The position numbers and the translations under genes are program-made. Positions 8,655 through 17,800 of a DNA stretch of 33,901 nucleotides are shown in pieces. Source of the DNA: Candidatus Izemoplasmatales bacterium (lineage in GTDB: Bacteria; Bacillota_I; Bacilli_A; Izemoplasmatales; Hujiaoplasmataceae); assembly GCA_028707415.1 (NCBI GenBank), contig JAQWBC010000001.1:1-33901 (forward strand), given 5' to 3'. Numbering within the stretch: the stretch's first letter is position 1; each line of letters opens with the position of its first letter. The notes under the pieces were generated by a model, which saw only the letters and a list, made by a program, of their open reading frames with translations, was not told the DNA's origin and made no database searches.

Positions 8655-8677
8655 AACAGTCTACGGACTGTTTTTTT
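8655..8677 (+). terminator. Intrinsic terminator after rpoZ (UACG loop)
   Basis: The stem AACAGTC (8655-8661) / GACTGTT (8666-8672) closes a TACG tetraloop of the stable UNCG type and is followed by a T run to 8677. Confidence 0.92.
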
Positions 8678-8720
8678 CTTGTTTAGATATTTGTTTTTGG
8701 CGGTAGTTACTTAAAAACTA

Positions 8721-8729
8721 TGATATAAT
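8721..8729 (+). promoter_or_regulatory. Extended -10 promoter element for polC
   Basis: TGATATAAT, with TATAAT at 8724-8729, lies 27 bases before the polC start. No convincing -35 is seen, which suits an extended -10 promoter. Confidence 0.6.
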
Positions 8730-8756
8730 TAGAACATACAATTGGGAGTTGATAGT

Positions 8757-11700
8757 ATGGATCAAGGTATTGAAAAATTGCTCGAGTTACTGGGAATTGA
8801 AGATCAAGCAGTTTCCGAATACGCTACGTTAGAACATCTTGAAGTTGACCCATCAATGGGCAGTTGGTTCTTTTTGATAAACTTTGAACGACCAATACCG
8901 ATATTGAGATATCGGAATTTTATCACGAAATTACTTTCGATTTCAACCTTTAATCCATCAGTAAAACACGTTGATTATCAAATGAGCATCGATACGTTTT
9001 CTGATGCTGATTTAAATGATTATTATGATTATGTTATTGATGTTTTGGTCGAAGAAGACCGACGGGTTATGCCGCTTAAAGACTACCCGACCGATATTGC
9101 CAACGGGACGATTAGGATTAAAGTGCCTTCAGGAGCGATGTCTGCAAGTATGTTTCGCAAGGAAATCGAAACCGAACTCTTAAAAAATGGAATCAAAGCT
9201 ACGGTAGATATTCAAATAGATGAGACTAGTAAACCGATCGTCGAAGAAATCGAAAAAACGAATCGGGTTTTCGTGGCTTCAAATGAAATTTCTAGCCCTT
9301 CTTCGGCGATAAAATACATCCAATTATATGAAGATAAACCAGTTGATAACGATTTTATTTCGCTTGATAAAATTCCTTTTGATGAATTAGAACTCGAAGA
9401 ATATAAAGCTAAAAACGGTAACAAAGCTAATTTTACCGTGCGAGGAACGGCCGTCATCATCGAAATCAGACAGCTTCGGACCTTTAGCCAAGCCAATATT
9501 ATTATCAGTGATCATAATGATTCTATTTTAATAAAAAAACGCATTTCCTCAGCGGATGAATTGCGATTTTGTAAGGAAATCCACGAAGGCAGTGGAATTA
9601 TTGCCCATGGGTTCGCGATTTATGAACCATTTTATGGTGAAATCATCATCAATGCTGTCAGCATTGCCAGATCCAGCGATTTGATTCCCAAAGATTTGCG
9701 AACCGACGATGCTGTCGAAAAACGAGTTGAATTGCACTTGCATACGAAAATGTCAGCTTTGGACGGCGTCAATACAATGGATGAATTTGTATCTCGGGCG
9801 CGAACTTGGGGACATTTGGGAATCGGTGTCTCCGATCACGGATCTGTTCAAGCATTTCCCGATTTATTCCACGCCGTAAAAGATACGGGTATCAAGGGTC
9901 TTTATGGCCTTGAGCTGGTTTATGCCGATGATTTGAACGTAACAATTACTAGAGGAAAATCCGCTTCGATGCTTAATGACGCCACTTATGTCGTCTTTGA
10001 TATTGAAACGACTGGACTTTCGGTTGTTTATGACACTTTGATTGAAATCGCAGCGATAAAAATCAGAAGTGGTACTATTATTGGTGAATACTCAACCTTT
10101 ATTAATCCGGGAAAACAAATCAGTGAGTTTACGACTAATTTGACCGGCATCACCAATAGTGATGTAATGAACGCTCCGAAAATCGAATTGGTAATGCCTG
10201 AGTTCTTCAACTTTAGTTCGGGAGCGATATTGGTTGCGCATAATGCCGATTTCGATATTGGCCATATCAATTATCACTATCAGGAATTAGCTATTGATAA
10301 TGACAATCAACCATCGATTGATACGCTGATGCTCGCAAAAGCTATTTATCCCAATCGGCAAAGATATTCTCTTGATCAATTATGTAAGCTTTTAAAAGTC
10401 CCTTTGAACGGACATCATCGTGCAATCAATGATGCCAAGGCGACAGCAGAAATCTTTTTGCATATGCTCAAAGAATTAAAAAAACAAGGAATTAATCGCT
10501 TCAGTGATATCAACCGGATAATTGATCGGGAGAATGTTCATAAATATCCTTATCCAAACCATATTAATCTTTTGGTGAAAAAACAAGAAGGATTAAAAAA
10601 CTTATATAAAATTTTATCAGAGGCTTCAACAACCTTTTTTGACCGTGACCCCAAAATTACCAGATCCTATCTTGAACGACATCGAAAAGGCATCTTAATC
10701 AGTTCCGGTTGCCGTAATTCACTATTCTTCGAAATTGCGATGAACAAGACAAGAGCCGATTTAGTTGAGGCTGCTAAATTCTATGATTATCTCGAAGTTC
10801 AGCCATTATCTACCTTTAGTTATATGAATCATTCAATTCCCAATTGGGCAATGGTAATTCAAGATGTAATAAAAAAAATCGTCGATGTTGGACATGAATT
10901 GACCATCCCTGTCTGTGCGACAGGCGACGTTCATCATCTCGATATTGATGATAAGAAGTATCGAGAGATAATGATTGAGAACCCTCAAGTCGGTGGTGGT
11001 TTTCACAAGTTGCATAGCGAGAAAGAAAAACCCAGTCAACACTTTATGACTACTGAAGAAATGCTGGAAGAGTTTCGCTTTTTAGGGGCAGAGACGGCAT
11101 CGGAAATTGTCATAAAGAACCCGAATATGATTATGGATCAATGCGATTCAATCGAAATATTCGGTAAAGATCTTTTTGCACCAACGGATGAATTTTTAGC
11201 GGAACAAGGTGTTCCATCAATTAAAAATAAAGTTGAGACCATGGTTCGCGAAAAAGCTCGCAAAGTATATGGTAATCCTCTTCCCGGAATTATCAGTACC
11301 AGATTGGAAAAAGAACTTGGTAGTATCATCAAGAATAAATTTTCGACAATTTACTACATCTCCCATCTACTGGTAAAAAAATCTAATGATGATGGTTATC
11401 TTGTCGGTAGTCGAGGTTCGGTTGGCTCTAGCCTCGTTGCGACGTTTATGGATATCACCGAAGTAAATCCTTTGCCACCACACTATACTTGCCCGAAATG
11501 TCAATTCTCAGCATTCAAAAAGACCGAAGAAGAGAAGAAACTATATGGAATGAATGATTTCGAGATTCGAAATCAACACTTACTTGATCATTCGGATTGC
11601 GGATGGGATCTTCCCAACCAAGAATGTCCGATTTGTGGAACTCAATTAATTAAAAACGGACACGATATCCCCTTTGAGACATTTCTCGGCTTTAAAGGCG

Positions 11701-13226
11701 ATAAAGTGCCTGATATTGATTTAAACTTTTCTGGCGACTATCAAGGAACCGTTCATGAATATATTCGCAAACTCTTTGGTGAAAATTATGCTTTCCGAGC
11801 GGGAACGATTGGAACATGTGCTGCCAAGACGGCTTTTGCTATGGTTCGCGATTATTATAAAAAAATTAATGAGGCTTTGGAACAACAAAATCTAGCTCCG
11901 ATTAAGATCCGACGGGCGGAAATGGAACGATTAGCCAAAGGCATCGAAGGATCCAAACGGACTAGCGGTCAACACCCGGGTGGCATCGTCGTCGTCCCTA
12001 ATAATAAAGAAATATTTGATGTCACCCCAATTCAATATCCGGGAGATTCATCGGATACAAATTGGAAGACTACTCATTATGATTATCACTCATTTGAAAG
12101 TAACCTCTTCAAATTAGACGTTTTAGGTCATGATGACCCAACGGTTATCCGGTATCTAATGGATTTAGTCAAACAAGAACCGTTGGAATTTCCTTTTTCC
12201 AAAGCTCAAGATATTCCCGTCGATGATAAAAATGTATATCGATTATTGAGTGGTACTGAAGTGCTTGGGTTAACTACCGACGATATTCGTTCGGAAATTG
12301 CTTCATATGGTATTCCTGAATTCGGAACTAACTTTGTACGGGGGATGTTAAGGGATTCCCGACCTCAAAATTTTGCGGAGCTTGTCAAAATATCCGGTCT
12401 GTCTCACGGCACCAATGTTTGGAATAGTAATGCTCAGGATTTGATATCCGGACGCCGTAAAGATTTCGGGCGGATTGACTTCAAAGACATTATCGGTTGT
12501 CGCGACGATATCATGATTGATTTAATCAAGTATGGCATGCAGCCAACAATGGCTTTCGAGATTATGGAATTTGTTCGAAAAGGAAAAGCACCATCAACAC
12601 CGGACAAATGGTCAAGTTATGCTGATTTAATGCGGCAAGCTGGAGTCCCAGAATGGTATATATGGTCATGCAGTAAAATTGAATATATGTTTCCAAAAGC
12701 CCATGCGACGGCATATGTCATGATGGCGATGCGAATTGCCTGGTTCAAACTCTATAAACCGATATATTTCTATTCGGCGTATTTTTCCAAACGAGCGGCT
12801 ATTTTCGACGTAGATGCCTTTATGGGAGGGGAAGTCGGAATTAAATCCCGACTCGATGCTATCAACGAGTCCGGAAACGAGGCTTCGGAGAGAGACCTTA
12901 ATTTAGTGACGGTTTTAGAACTGGCTTTAGAAATGTACAAACGTGGATTCACATTTTCTCCTGTTGACATCCATCATTCAGATGCTGCTGATTTTCTGAT
13001 CTCGGACAATCATATGTCCTTGATTATGCCGTTTGTCGTCGTCGATTCTTTAGGAAAGAATGTTGCATCTTCAATCATTGAAGCGCGGAAGGAAAAACCA
13101 TTTCTTTCCAAACAAGATGTCCGCAATCGGACGCGAATTTCTAATACATTATTTGATAAATTAGATGGGATTGGTGCTTTCAAAGGTTTAATCGAAGAAA
13201 GTCAAATGTCATTATTCGATATGTGA
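8757..13226 (+). CDS. polC: DNA polymerase III alpha subunit, PolC type
   Basis: PolC is the replicative DNA polymerase of low-GC Gram-positives, with built-in 3'-5' proofreading. From ATG 8757 it has 1489 residues, a usual size. GGGAG at 8744-8748 is 8 bases upstream; the TTG at 8742 overlaps the ribosome site and is less likely. Domain order is: N-terminal and OB regions (1 to about 320); PHP domain starting VELHLHTKMSALDG (about 323) and split by the exonuclease insertion; DEDD exonuclease with VVFDIETTG (about 411) and HNADFDIGH; the remainder of PHP; a zinc-binding segment CPKC ... ECPICG (about 910-965); the polymerase active site PDIDLNFSG (about 983); GSRGSVGSS; and a C-terminal helix-hairpin-helix region. 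All key motifs are intact. It has its own promoter and is not clustered with proS, unlike in Bacillus. Confidence 0.98.
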   Translation: MDQGIEKLLELLGIEDQAVSEYATLEHLEVDPSMGSWFFLINFERPIPILRYRNFITKLLSISTFNPSVKHVDYQMSIDTFSDADLNDYYDYVIDVLVEEDRRVMPLKDYPTDIANGTIRIKVPSGAMSASMFRKEIETELLKNGIKATVDIQIDETSKPIVEEIEKTNRVFVASNEISSPSSAIKYIQLYEDKPVDNDFISLDKIPFDELELEEYKAKNGNKANFTVRGTAVIIEIRQLRTFSQANIIISDHNDSILIKKRISSADELRFCKEIHEGSGIIAHGFAIYEPFYGEIIINAVSIARSSDLIPKDLRTDDAVEKRVELHLHTKMSALDGVNTMDEFVSRARTWGHLGIGVSDHGSVQAFPDLFHAVKDTGIKGLYGLELVYADDLNVTITRGKSASMLNDATYVVFDIETTGLSVVYDTLIEIAAIKIRSGTIIGEYSTFINPGKQISEFTTNLTGITNSDVMNAPKIELVMPEFFNFSSGAILVAHNADFDIGHINYHYQELAIDNDNQPSIDTLMLAKAIYPNRQRYSLDQLCKLLKVPLNGHHRAINDAKATAEIFLHMLKELKKQGINRFSDINRIIDRENVHKYPYPNHINLLVKKQEGLKNLYKILSEASTTFFDRDPKITRSYLERHRKGILISSGCRNSLFFEIAMNKTRADLVEAAKFYDYLEVQPLSTFSYMNHSIPNWAMVIQDVIKKIVDVGHELTIPVCATGDVHHLDIDDKKYREIMIENPQVGGGFHKLHSEKEKPSQHFMTTEEMLEEFRFLGAETASEIVIKNPNMIMDQCDSIEIFGKDLFAPTDEFLAEQGVPSIKNKVETMVREKARKVYGNPLPGIISTRLEKELGSIIKNKFSTIYYISHLLVKKSNDDGYLVGSRGSVGSSLVATFMDITEVNPLPPHYTCPKCQFSAFKKTEEEKKLYGMNDFEIRNQHLLDHSDCGWDLPNQECPICGTQLIKNGHDIPFETFLGFKGDKVPDIDLNFSGDYQGTVHEYIRKLFGENYAFRAGTIGTCAAKTAFAMVRDYYKKINEALEQQNLAPIKIRRAEMERLAKGIEGSKRTSGQHPGGIVVVPNNKEIFDVTPIQYPGDSSDTNWKTTHYDYHSFESNLFKLDVLGHDDPTVIRYLMDLVKQEPLEFPFSKAQDIPVDDKNVYRLLSGTEVLGLTTDDIRSEIASYGIPEFGTNFVRGMLRDSRPQNFAELVKISGLSHGTNVWNSNAQDLISGRRKDFGRIDFKDIIGCRDDIMIDLIKYGMQPTMAFEIMEFVRKGKAPSTPDKWSSYADLMRQAGVPEWYIWSCSKIEYMFPKAHATAYVMMAMRIAWFKLYKPIYFYSAYFSKRAAIFDVDAFMGGEVGIKSRLDAINESGNEASERDLNLVTVLELALEMYKRGFTFSPVDIHHSDAADFLISDNHMSLIMPFVVVDSLGKNVASSIIEARKEKPFLSKQDVRNRTRISNTLFDKLDGIGAFKGLIEESQMSLFDM

Positions 13227-13264
13227 AGATGTTAATAATCTCACAAAAACATAACAAACATGAG

Positions 13265-13270
13265 TATAAT
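13265..13270 (+). promoter_or_regulatory. Candidate -10 element for the BI-1 gene
   Basis: A perfect TATAAT lies 22 bases before ATG 13293 in the short polC-BI-1 gap. No clear -35 is present, so read-through from polC is the alternative. Confidence 0.4.
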
Positions 13271-13292
13271 ATTTCTTGGTGGAGGTCTTAAC

Positions 13293-13991
13293 ATGAGAAT
13301 ACACAGTTCCAATCCGGTTTATCATTCGATTAACAATACTATTGCTTCGGATCGGCCGGTTACTTACACCAATGTCGCCATAAAAACCGTATTTTTAGTA
13401 TTGATTACGCTGGGAACTGGCTGTTATTTTATAGCCAATCCTAACCTTGTATCTATTCCCTTATTGATTGGTGCCGTCATTGTTGGTTTCATTGCGGTGA
13501 TCATTGGAACACGGTCAGTCCGTTTCGCCCCATATCTTTCAGTTTTATATGCAGCCTGTGAAGGATTGATTCTCGGAATTGTCTCAGTTGCATACGAAAC
13601 TCTTTATGAAGGAATTGTACCAACGGCACTTATTACAACCGTTGTTGTATTACTGGTAATGATGCTATTGTATTCAATGAATATTATCAAAGTTAACGTC
13701 CGGTTTGCTTCATTTATGGTCGTTGCTTTAATCACTGTGATTATGATGTCGGTCCTGGGAATGATATTGCCATTTGGCGGGGGGACTTTATACATTATCG
13801 TATCCATTTTATCAGCACTATTGTCGGCTTTTTATCTTTTTTTGGACTTTGAAAATATCAAAGCTTGCGTCATTGGCCAAGTTGATGTGTCCTATAGTTG
13901 GGTTTTGGCCTTGGGAATGATGGTTTCTTTGGTTTGGATATATGTTGAAATTCTTCGCCTATTGGCATTTTTCGGAAATCATCGCAATTAG
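13293..13991 (+). CDS. Bax inhibitor-1 family integral membrane protein
   Basis: This is a multi-pass membrane protein of the BI-1/YccA superfamily, whose bacterial members include pH-gated calcium-leak channels; the role here is unknown. From ATG 13293 it has 232 residues. GGTGGAGG at 13279-13286 is the ribosome site, and the frame extension to 13260 overlaps it. The N-terminus MRIHSSNPVYHSINN matches the short cytosolic lead-in of this subfamily. About seven hydrophobic segments follow, roughly at residues 40-60, 63-82, 90-112, 114-134, 142-166, 170-190 and 205-225. The conserved acidic residue is seen in FLDFENI, followed by the last helix. It stands between polC and the pheS leader with no functional link to either. 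Confidence 0.85.
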   Translation: MRIHSSNPVYHSINNTIASDRPVTYTNVAIKTVFLVLITLGTGCYFIANPNLVSIPLLIGAVIVGFIAVIIGTRSVRFAPYLSVLYAACEGLILGIVSVAYETLYEGIVPTALITTVVVLLVMMLLYSMNIIKVNVRFASFMVVALITVIMMSVLGMILPFGGGTLYIIVSILSALLSAFYLFLDFENIKACVIGQVDVSYSWVLALGMMVSLVWIYVEILRLLAFFGNHRN

Positions 13992-13993
13992 GG

Positions 13994-14022
13994 TTGTATT
14001 TTTAAAAAATGATTGATATAAT
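13994..14022 (+). promoter_or_regulatory. Promoter of the pheST T-box transcript
   Basis: The -35 is TTGTAT (13994-13999) and the -10 is TATAAT (14017-14022), with a 17-base spacer and an extended TG (TGATATAAT from 14014). It begins right after the BI-1 stop codon. Confidence 0.8.
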
Positions 14023-14028
14023 GAATTC

Positions 14029-14250
14029 GATATAAAAGCGATGACAAAGAAATAGTAATCAATTATCACGACATTTTTAGAGAGAGATCCCGAGGCTGTA
14101 ATGATCTCATGTCCGAATTGATGAATTCACCTTTTGAGTGGGGTTAATGCTCCCGTTTAATCAACGTTACCGATTTTAAGTTGCCAGTCATGACTGGAAC
14201 AAAGGTGGTACCACGGTTGATAATCGTCCTTTTTGGGGCGATTTTTTTAT
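14029..14250 (+). promoter_or_regulatory. T-box riboswitch, phenylalanine (specifier TTC)
   Basis: This antitermination leader senses uncharged tRNA-Phe. The T-box sequence AAAGGTGGTACCACGG is at 14201-14216, with the TGGT acceptor-pairing bases at 14206-14209. The specifier TTC is at 14126-14128 in the context GAA-TTC-ACC. The leader is followed by an intrinsic terminator. Specifier and downstream pheS agree. The T-box and 5' terminator arm are nearly identical in sequence to those of the thrS leader. Confidence 0.93.
14222..14250 (+). terminator. Regulated terminator of the pheST T-box
   Basis: The stem AATCGTCC (14222-14229) / GGGCGATT (14236-14243) includes one G-U pair and is followed by a U run. 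It is the alternative to the antiterminator formed with the T-box. Confidence 0.87.
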
Positions 14251-14286
14251 TCAGTCGATTATACATTATTTAAGGGATGTGAAACC

Positions 14287-15321
14287 ATGGAAATCAAGCA
14301 ACAATTACAAGAAGTACTACAGGAGATTAATACAGCGTTTCAAACCATTGATACTATTAATGAACTAAATGATTTGAAAGCCAAGTATTTAGGCAAAAAA
14401 GGGTGTTTTTCCCAATGGATGACGGAAATGAAAAACCTTTCCAATGAAGAAAAACCCAAATTTGGTCAGGCTGTAAATGCTGCTAAAGACGAAGTAATCA
14501 AGCATTTTGAGGATTTTTATTCACAAATCGAAAAACGTATTATTGCCGAAAAATTGGCCAAAGAGACGATTGACGTTTCCCTTCCCGGCCGTGTGTTTCC
14601 CGTTGGTGCTAAACATTTGGTCAGCCAAGTAATCGAAGAAGTCGAAGATTTGTTCATCGGGCTCGGTTACACTGTTAAAGAAGGTCCGGAAATCGAACAA
14701 GACTTATACAATTTCGAAATGTTGAATTTACCGAAATCACATCCCGCAAGAGATATGCAAGACTCATTTTATATTACTGAAGAATTGCTTTTAAGAACTC
14801 ATACTTCTCCAGTGCAAATTCGAACTCTGTTGGAAAACAGCGGAAACAAACCAATCAAAATTATTTGCCCGGGGAAAGTATACCGACGTGATGATGATGA
14901 TCAAACCCATTCACATCAGTTTATGCAAATCGAAGCTTTAGTCGTTGATCATGAAGCCACGCTTGCTGATTTAAAAGGAACCCTGTTAATACTGGCTAGG
15001 AAAATGTTTGGTGAGGAACGGCAAATTCGGCTTCGACCATCATATTTTCCGTTTACGGAGCCCAGTGTTGAAGTCGATATCTCTTGCTATAAGTGTCATG
15101 GCAAAGGCTGCTCGATGTGTAAAGGGAGCGGATGGATTGAAATTCTCGGTGGCGGAATGGTCAACAATGCTATCTTGGAAGCCACTGGATATGATCCCAA
15201 ACAGTATCAAGGATTTGCCTTCGGCGTCGGAGTGGAACGGCTTGCGATATTAAGATATGGTATCGATGACATTCGAGCATTTTATATCAATGATTTGCGT
15301 TTTAATCAACAATTTAAATAG
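14287..15321 (+). CDS. pheS: Phenylalanyl-tRNA synthetase alpha subunit
   Basis: PheS is the catalytic subunit of the alpha2-beta2 enzyme that charges tRNA-Phe. From ATG 14287 it has 344 residues, the usual length. AAGGGATG (14272-14279) precedes it; the frame extension to 14233 lies inside the T-box terminator and is rejected. The N-terminal coiled coil (about 1-85, including LKAKYLGKKG) binds tRNA. The class II core contains HPARDMQDSFY, LRTHTSPVQIR, CPGKVYRRD, THSHQFMQIE and FPFTEPSVEVD. The Cys-rich loop CYKCHGKGCSMC is followed by GWIEILGGGMV, then GFAFGVGVERLAILRYGI (motif 3). pheT follows after 12 bases. Confidence 0.98.
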   Translation: MEIKQQLQEVLQEINTAFQTIDTINELNDLKAKYLGKKGCFSQWMTEMKNLSNEEKPKFGQAVNAAKDEVIKHFEDFYSQIEKRIIAEKLAKETIDVSLPGRVFPVGAKHLVSQVIEEVEDLFIGLGYTVKEGPEIEQDLYNFEMLNLPKSHPARDMQDSFYITEELLLRTHTSPVQIRTLLENSGNKPIKIICPGKVYRRDDDDQTHSHQFMQIEALVVDHEATLADLKGTLLILARKMFGEERQIRLRPSYFPFTEPSVEVDISCYKCHGKGCSMCKGSGWIEILGGGMVNNAILEATGYDPKQYQGFAFGVGVERLAILRYGIDDIRAFYINDLRFNQQFK

Positions 15322-15333
15322 GAGGACACCACG

Positions 15334-17703
15334 ATGAATGTCTCACTTAATTGGTTAAAAGAGTATGTCGACATTGACATCCAAAGCGATGCCCTTGTCA
15401 ATAAATTTAATCTCATGAGCGCTGAAGTTGAGCGACTCGAAAAAATGGTTACGGCATCAAATCTAGTTGTTGGTCAAGTTAAAACCTGCATTAAGCATCC
15501 GGATTCAGACCATCTACACATTTGCACAGTCGATATCGGAACTTCCGTTTTACCGATTGTTTGTGGTGCCAGTAACGTCGATACGGGGCAAAAAGTGATT
15601 GTGGCTTTGGATGGAGCTTTGCTTCCGGGCAATCTTTTGATAAAAAAATCAAAGATTCGCGGAGTTGAATCCAATGGCATGATCTGTTCGCTTGATGAAC
15701 TGGGAATTGAACACAAGTATCATCAAGAAAACGGGATTCACGTTCTTCCCAGCTCATCGGAAATCGGGATTGATGCCATCAAGGCATTGCATTTTGACGA
15801 TGAAGTCATCGAATTGCATTTGACTCCAAACCGTGGTGATTTATTATCAATGATTGGTGTGGCATATGACGTATCAGCAATGATTGAAACCAAGATGCAC
15901 TTAACCGAACCCCAAATAACCGAAATCAAAGAAAAAAACCGCGTTAACGTTTCAACTTCAACCGCTGGGTGTATGTCATATTATGCCCGGGTAATAAAAA
16001 ACGTCAAGATTCAAGATAGTTCTGACTGGCTGAAAGCCCGGTTGATAGCCGCCGGTGTCCGCCCAATCAATAATATTGTCGATATTACCAATTATGTAAT
16101 GCTCGAATATGGGCAGCCATTACATGCTTTTGATTTTAATAAAATTGCGACTACGGAAATAATCGTTCGTGACGCCTTACCAAAAGAAACATTTGTGACT
16201 CTTGATGGCAAAAGCCGGATTCTTAATGAAGATGATATCGTTATTACCAATGGCAAGAAAGTTATCGCTTTAGCCGGTGTAATGGGCGGTTTAGATACTG
16301 AGATTAGTGAAGCGACCGTCAACGTTTTACTTGAATCGGCAACGTTTAATCCAATTCGAATTCGCAAAACCTCAAAACGTCTGGATTTGCGAAGCGAATC
16401 ATCAATTCGTTTTGAAAGATGTTTAGACCCCAATCGGACAATTAAGGCATTAAATCGAGCTTGCATGTTATTAGAATCCATTGCTTCAGGTTCAACCTTA
16501 TCAGGAGTTGCTTTCTTTGACAATAATGACTTAAGTGCAAAAGCAATTCCATTTTCATCGGCACAGATTACCAAAGTAACTGGATATAATTATCAAGGAA
16601 ATGAAATTGAATCAGTCTTTCAACGTTTGCATTTCGAATACAATCGAGATGGCGATCAGTTTGTTGTTTTTGCCCCAACACGGCGCCCAGATATCGCTAC
16701 TTATCAAGATATAATTGAAGAAGTAGTAAGAATTCATGGCTTTCAATTCATACCAGTGACCATGACAAAATTACCATCAAATGGTTTTTTGACTCCGAAA
16801 CAACAACTACGGCGCATGATTCGCAATACACTTGTGTTTCTCGGATTGGATGAAACGTTGACGTATTCGTTAGTTTCCGAAGTCGCTGCGATTGAATTCG
16901 ATAAGAAAGCGAAATCCGTAGTCCGCTTGTTACATCCAATGGCTGAAGATCGCAGATGCTTACGGCACTCGCTTGTCCCCTCGCTTTTAGATGTGTCTGC
17001 TTACAACACGGCGAGAAAAGCGGATCGAATCGCTTTATTTGAAATTGGCAAAGGTTATACACAGACTGAAGAAACCGAATTTGTTGCTGGAATAATCTCC
17101 GGAACTTTTCAAGAGTCTTTGTGGCAGGGGAAAAAGGAAGTAGTTGATTTCTTTTTGGTGAAAGGTTTATTACAGGCATTATTTGATCGAATCGGAGTTG
17201 GCAATGTCAAATATCAAATTCCGAAAAATCCTTTTCCTAAACTCCATCCAAACATTAATGCTTGTATCATGAAAGATGAAGTCAGTATCGGATGGGTGGG
17301 AAAATTGCATCCTGCCGAACAAACAAAACGAGGACTTTCTGACACTTATATTTTTTCGCTAGCCTTTGAAAAACTTTTTTCTTGCTCATCGCGTAATTTT
17401 GTTATGCAGAGCATTTCTAAATATCCCGCAGTTACTCGGGATATTGCAATCGTTGTTGACAAGACAGTTTCCGCGGAAATGATTACCAGTTTGATTCGAA
17501 AAAACGGCAAGAAAATCTTAAACGAAGTTAAGATATTTGACTTATATCAAGGGGAAAATATTCGACCGGATCAGAAATCGATCGCCCTAAATCTGACGTT
17601 TCAAGATTATACAAAGACACTAGAAACTGATGAAATCGATGAGATTACCAAAAGAATAGTCAGTTGTTTAGAGAAGGAACTAAAAGCCACACTTCGAATT
17701 TAA
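15334..17703 (+). CDS. pheT: Phenylalanyl-tRNA synthetase beta subunit
   Basis: PheT is the tRNA-binding and editing subunit partnered with PheS. At 789 residues it has the normal full length. Domain order is: N-terminal region; EMAP/OB-type tRNA-binding domain (VVGQVKTCIKHPDSDHLHIC, about residues 47-66); B3/B4 editing domain (HLTPNRGDLLSMIG to about 380, with HAFDFNKI and GVMGGLDTEI); B5 domain (about 400-470); the inactive catalytic-like module; and a C-terminal FDX-ACB anticodon-binding domain (SKYPAVTRDIAIVVD, about 695-789). The ribosome site AGGAGG overlaps the pheS stop region at 15320-15325. The operon ends at a strong terminator just downstream. Confidence 0.98.
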   Translation: MNVSLNWLKEYVDIDIQSDALVNKFNLMSAEVERLEKMVTASNLVVGQVKTCIKHPDSDHLHICTVDIGTSVLPIVCGASNVDTGQKVIVALDGALLPGNLLIKKSKIRGVESNGMICSLDELGIEHKYHQENGIHVLPSSSEIGIDAIKALHFDDEVIELHLTPNRGDLLSMIGVAYDVSAMIETKMHLTEPQITEIKEKNRVNVSTSTAGCMSYYARVIKNVKIQDSSDWLKARLIAAGVRPINNIVDITNYVMLEYGQPLHAFDFNKIATTEIIVRDALPKETFVTLDGKSRILNEDDIVITNGKKVIALAGVMGGLDTEISEATVNVLLESATFNPIRIRKTSKRLDLRSESSIRFERCLDPNRTIKALNRACMLLESIASGSTLSGVAFFDNNDLSAKAIPFSSAQITKVTGYNYQGNEIESVFQRLHFEYNRDGDQFVVFAPTRRPDIATYQDIIEEVVRIHGFQFIPVTMTKLPSNGFLTPKQQLRRMIRNTLVFLGLDETLTYSLVSEVAAIEFDKKAKSVVRLLHPMAEDRRCLRHSLVPSLLDVSAYNTARKADRIALFEIGKGYTQTEETEFVAGIISGTFQESLWQGKKEVVDFFLVKGLLQALFDRIGVGNVKYQIPKNPFPKLHPNINACIMKDEVSIGWVGKLHPAEQTKRGLSDTYIFSLAFEKLFSCSSRNFVMQSISKYPAVTRDIAIVVDKTVSAEMITSLIRKNGKKILNEVKIFDLYQGENIRPDQKSIALNLTFQDYTKTLETDEIDEITKRIVSCLEKELKATLRI

Positions 17704-17712
17704 ATAAAACAC

Positions 17713-17742
17713 AAAAGCTATCGATACTGATAGCTTTTTAAA
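17713..17742 (+). terminator. Intrinsic terminator of the pheST operon
   Basis: The 10-bp perfect stem AAAAGCTATC (17713-17722) / GATAGCTTTT (17729-17738) has a 6-base loop. It lies directly after the pheT stop. Confidence 0.88.
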
Positions 17743-17770
17743 AGAGCTTTCTTTTTCTTTTTGGTGAATA

Positions 17771-17779
17771 TGATATTAT
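17771..17779 (+). promoter_or_regulatory. Extended -10 promoter element for the ABC exporter
   Basis: TGATATTAT, with TATTAT at 17774-17779, lies 21 bases upstream of the TTG start. No clear -35 is visible. Confidence 0.5.
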
Positions 17780-17800
17780 ATATAAAAAGGGGGTTTTTCC

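Noticed and set aside
14233..14286. Extended N-terminus of pheS from 14233
   Set aside because: It lies inside the T-box terminator; ATG 14287 has a ribosome site and gives the normal N-terminus.
16092..16574. 160-residue frame on - inside pheT
   Set aside because: It is fully antisense to well-conserved pheT, with no ribosome site or promoter; a shadow frame.
16748..17179. 143-residue frame on - inside pheT
   Set aside because: It is antisense to pheT with no recognisable domain; a shadow frame.
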